This document shows, in pieces, positions 13,390-15,491 of a DNA stretch of 15,491 nt. Position 1 is the first letter of the stretch. Each line of letters begins with the position of its first letter. Origin of the DNA: Patescibacteria group bacterium (GTDB lineage Bacteria > Patescibacteriota > Patescibacteriia > GCA-002772895); the NCBI GenBank assembly GCA_018895765.1, contig JAHINX010000045.1, forward strand, positions 1 to 15,491, written 5' to 3'. The position numbers were made by a program, and so were the translations under genes. The notes beneath the pieces were generated by a model. That model was not told the DNA's origin and made no database searches. It was given only the letters and a program-made list of their open reading frames with translations.

Positions 13390-14289
13390 TTATAGATACA
13401 TTTCTTTTACCTTTCTTATTCCTTCTTCAATTTGTATTTTTGGCTCCCAGTCAAGCAGTTCTTTTGCTTTTGTTATATCTGCTATAGTGTCCTGCGGATC
13501 GCCTTTTCTTCTTTCCAGATATACCCTTTCTCCGCCGATCAAATCGGCAATTTTATTTATACTTTGATTATTGGCCGCTCCAATATTTATAACTTCTCCT
13601 TTTCCGGCTTTAGGACTCAGCGCAGCCTTTAAGTTCGCTTCTACAACGTCATCAACATAAGTAAAATCACGAGTAATCTCACCATCACCAAAAATGGTAA
13701 ATGATGTACCTTCTTTTTTTTGTTTTATAAATGTGGCAATTGCGGTTGTGTAAGCTCCATGAAAAGCCATTTTTGGCCCATAAACATTAAAATATCGAAG
13801 AGAAACGCCTTCCAGATCAAAAAGATCATAAAAGTTTTTTACATAAAGTTCCCCAACATACTTTTGCACTCCATATGGACTAAGGGGCGCAGCTGGCATA
13901 CTTTCTTCTAGAGGCATCTTCGTCTGCGCGCCATATGCGGATGATGAGGCTGAATACACAACGCGTTTTAGTTTATTTTCTTTCGCAGCCATCAAAACAT
14001 TGATAGTTGATTCAACGTTATTACGGTTGGTCTCTCTTGGCTTTTCTATTGAAAGAGGTACACGAGCCAAGGCGGCAAAGTGATATGCATAATCTACCCC
14101 TTTAAAATAATGTTTCATTATCTCATAATCGCAAAGATCAACTTCATAAAAACTCGCGCGCGGATCAATATTTTCACGCATTCCGGTTGATAAATTATCC
14201 AATATCAAAACTTCGTGCCCAAGATCAAGCGCTTTTTTTGTAAAATTGGAGCCAATAAAACCGGCTCCTCCTGTGACTAGAAATTTCAT
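13390..14289 (-). CDS. NAD-dependent UDP-sugar 4-epimerase, GalE/WbpP-like extended SDR
   Basis: 299 residues, ATG at 14289-14287. Rossmann GGAGFIGS (7-14), LDNLSTG (30-36), HFAALARVPLSIEKP (70-84), the catalytic YSASSSAYG (112-120) and Y139-x3-K143 in SPYGVQKYVGE, and RYFNVYGPK (165-173). The short length and the AALARVPLSIEKP stretch resemble UDP-GlcNAc/UDP-Glc 4-epimerases of the WbpP type. Expected reaction: NAD-assisted inversion at C4 of a UDP-hexose. The start codon directly abuts the left arm of the four-helix-bundle element, so its translation leader is element sequence with no Shine-Dalgarno. It is probably co-transcribed with the upstream dehydrogenase. Confidence 0.88.
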   Translation of the reverse strand: MKFLVTGGAGFIGSNFTKKALDLGHEVLILDNLSTGMRENIDPRASFYEVDLCDYEIMKHYFKGVDYAYHFAALARVPLSIEKPRETNRNNVESTINVLMAAKENKLKRVVYSASSSAYGAQTKMPLEESMPAAPLSPYGVQKYVGELYVKNFYDLFDLEGVSLRYFNVYGPKMAFHGAYTTAIATFIKQKKEGTSFTIFGDGEITRDFTYVDDVVEANLKAALSPKAGKGEVINIGAANNQSINKIADLIGGERVYLERRKGDPQDTIADITKAKELLDWEPKIQIEEGIRKVKEMYL

Positions 14290-14743
14290 ATTGCTAATCG
14301 TTAATTGATAATTGCTAATTGATTATTAAACCTTCAAACTCTTATCTGTGATATTTATTAAACCATTAATTTCTTTTGGCAATTTTCTTAATTCTCCAAT
14401 ACTATAATTAAATTCTTTATCATCTAATAATTTTCGTTTATATGCTTTCTTGCACCAGTGCGCTGATTCATAAACAGAACCTCTGGAATTATAAAAAAAT
14501 TTTATTTTGTCTTTTTTATGAAATCTCCCAAATCCTTCCGCAATATTTGCGGCAACAGAATCCATAGAATTTATTAATTGACTGCCAATTGTGTATTTGT
14601 TCAGACTATCCCATTTAATAACTGCCTCCCATATATAATCCGATAGCTCCGATGCAATTTTGTAAGCCGCTATATTTTCCAGCTTGAAATAATTATCTTC
14701 CATAAAATCAATCAACAATTAACAATAAGCAATTAACAATTAT
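14290..14743 (-). mobile_element. Putative IVS-like element: inverted heptamer arms around a four-helix-bundle gene
   Basis: The left arm has units ATTGCTA (14290-14296), ATCGTTA, ATTGATA, ATTGCTA, ATTGATT (to 14324). The right arm has CAATCAA (14709-14715), CAATTAA, CAATAAG, CAATTAA, CAATTAT (14737-14743). The arms are inverted with consensus TTGNTAA / TTANCAA, and the gene lies between them. The element fills the entire gap between the dehydrogenase stop (14740-14742, within the arm) and the epimerase ATG (14289). The 23S intervening sequences of some bacteria likewise combine complementary ends with a four-helix-bundle ORF. Mobility is inference, because no empty site is available. Confidence 0.55.
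14326..14703 (-). CDS. Four-helix-bundle protein (23S rRNA intervening-sequence protein family)
   Basis: 125 residues from the ATG at 14703-14701. A TTG at 14718 lies inside the heptamer arm and is less likely. Family hallmarks: KLENIAAYKIASELSDYIW near the N-terminus, the conserved IGSQLINSMDSVAANIAEGFGR segment, RGSVYESAHWCKKAYKRKLL, and a C-terminal helix. These match the four-helix-bundle proteins encoded in 23S intervening sequences and related to the Avd accessory protein of diversity-generating retroelements. The fold is a helical bundle that forms oligomers and is thought to bind nucleic acid; the exact role is not settled. No reverse transcriptase or variable repeat is nearby, so this is not a DGR. 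It is embedded between heptamer inverted arms and interrupts a dehydrogenase-epimerase pair. Confidence 0.9.
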   Translation of the reverse strand: MEDNYFKLENIAAYKIASELSDYIWEAVIKWDSLNKYTIGSQLINSMDSVAANIAEGFGRFHKKDKIKFFYNSRGSVYESAHWCKKAYKRKLLDDKEFNYSIGELRKLPKEINGLINITDKSLKV

Positions 14744-15491
14744 CTCCCTCCTTCTTTTCCAACTAATTCATTATTAATTTCTTCTACAATCTTTAAAAGT
14801 TTCTGCTCTGCGCCAAGCCGGTCGCCAAGCTGTATAAATGCGCGCGTATCCTTCGGCAAGCATTTTCCGCCGTATCCGCGATAACCCTTGTGCAATACTT
14901 TTAAATGCGATGGACCAACGCGCTTATCAGCAGCTGCACATTCAGAAACTAAGTCATAATCAGCATCCAGCTTCTTACATACATCATATACCTGATTCGC
15001 AAAAATTACTTTTGTAGAAAACCATGTGTTATTAAAATACTTTATAAGTTCTGCAACTTTTGCCGGAACAATCCGTTCAAAAGGCGCCAAGGGCAATAAA
15101 AGTACAATATCCTTTGCGACTGTGAAACTCTTTTCAGTATAACCTACGATTTGTCTATCCGGATAACACATATCCTGGTCAGCTGTAACTTCTGTTAAAA
15201 ACTCCGGATTAAATAATATTTTATGCTGAGGAAATTCATTTTGAAGTTGATCAGTTGAGCCAGGTAAAATAGTAGATTTCAAAACAACTATTTTCCCCTC
15301 TGTTAAAATAGAAAGGGCCTGCTTCACATAAGATAAATCAAACCCACCACGCTCTTCATCATAAGGAGTGGGAACACAAATAAAAATGATATCTGCTTTA
15401 TTTATATCTTCTTTGGAGTCCAACCCTCTTGGCGGATCATAAAGGATTGGTGTTTCGCCCTTTTTTTCAAAATAACGAGCAACAGATCCTC
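14740..15491 (-). CDS. UDP-glucose/GDP-mannose dehydrogenase family protein, N-terminus outside window, lacking the C-terminal domain
   Basis: The frame stays open to the right edge (GSVARYFEKKGETPILYDPP upstream of the TTG at 15423), so the N-terminal Rossmann start is cut by the window. Motifs: FICVPTPYDEERGGFDLSYV, VVLKSTILPGSTDQL, FNPEFLTE, the catalytic lysine region AELIKYFNNTWFSTKV and the catalytic cysteine in GGKCLPKD. The family oxidises the C6 hydroxyl of a nucleotide sugar to a carboxylate with two NAD+. The chain ends about 36 residues after GGKCLPKD (KIVEEINNELVGKEGGR), so the usual C-terminal nucleotide-sugar-binding domain of roughly 100 or more residues is missing. The stop lies in the heptamer arm of the adjacent element. 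It may be a natural short form or a truncation; activity is uncertain. Confidence 0.88.
   Translation of the reverse strand, partial: GSVARYFEKKGETPILYDPPRGLDSKEDINKADIIFICVPTPYDEERGGFDLSYVKQALSILTEGKIVVLKSTILPGSTDQLQNEFPQHKILFNPEFLTEVTADQDMCYPDRQIVGYTEKSFTVAKDIVLLLPLAPFERIVPAKVAELIKYFNNTWFSTKVIFANQVYDVCKKLDADYDLVSECAAADKRVGPSHLKVLHKGYRGYGGKCLPKDTRAFIQLGDRLGAEQKLLKIVEEINNELVGKEGGR

Noticed and set aside
14290..14743. Diversity-generating retroelement because of the Avd-like protein
   Set aside because: No reverse transcriptase, template repeat or variable repeat is visible in the window; the protein fits the stand-alone four-helix-bundle family.
14740..15423. TTG at 15423 as the start of the dehydrogenase
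   Set aside because: The frame continues upstream to the window edge with sequence like the end of the Rossmann first strand (GSVARYFEKKGETPILYDPP), so the true start is outside.

Overview
The window looks like a surface-polysaccharide and cell-surface locus of an AT-rich bacterium with small, tightly packed genes. The best guess is a member of the Candidate Phyla Radiation (Patescibacteria, perhaps the Parcubacteria group). The support is indirect: a DUF5667-type protein, a DPM1-like glycosyltransferase paired with DUF2304, a four-helix-bundle (23S intervening-sequence type) protein, no Shine-Dalgarno motif before any start, and many short palindromic repeats. TGA is used as a stop (MFS and TPR genes), so the UGA-recoding CPR lineages are unlikely. 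No rRNA, tRNA, CRISPR array or recognisable transposase was seen.

Layout. 1-367 (+): the end of a small HExxH metallopeptidase. 502-10291 (-): a long co-directional block. Read in transcription order it holds a TPR membrane protein, a secreted subtilase with FG-GAP repeats, a UXS-like sugar-nucleotide enzyme, a DPM1-like GT2 with DUF2304, a second GT2, a secreted jelly-roll-like protein, a GT4 and a DUF5667 protein. 10532-13206 (+): a membrane sugar-phosphate transferase, which would start lipid-linked glycan assembly and has a clear extended -10 promoter, followed by an MFS transporter. 13390-15491 (-): a nucleotide-sugar dehydrogenase (cut by the window edge), a four-helix-bundle gene and a WbpP/GalE-like epimerase, ending at a perfect 34-bp palindromic terminator. 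Together the enzymes would oxidise, decarboxylate or epimerise UDP-sugars, load the first sugar phosphate on a polyprenyl carrier and extend the chain. The subtilase, jelly-roll, TPR and DUF5667 proteins would act at or outside the membrane. No flippase or polymerase is visible.

The most unusual feature is the intergenic DNA. Nearly every gap holds an element whose arms are AT-rich tandem repeats of strict short period (7, 8 or 9 bp), usually arranged as inverted arms. Three elements (372-497, 10304-10461, 11901-12026) share octamer arms (CAATATAA/TTATATTG) and related cores, with the third copy inverted. Others have heptamer arms (1475-1566, 6172-6206) or 9-mer arms (5027-5175). One heptamer-armed element (14290-14743) encloses the four-helix-bundle gene and fills the whole gap between the dehydrogenase stop and the epimerase ATG. 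This suggests a family of IVS-like mobile or RNA-folding elements, with the four-helix-bundle protein as the cargo or helper of one member and the empty palindromes as non-coding relatives. A second, G/C-run-rich family flanks the subtilase gene as two inverted copies with shared AATTACGAAA ends. A related G-run sequence sits in frame inside the GT2 gene at 4452-4586, adding about 45 residues.
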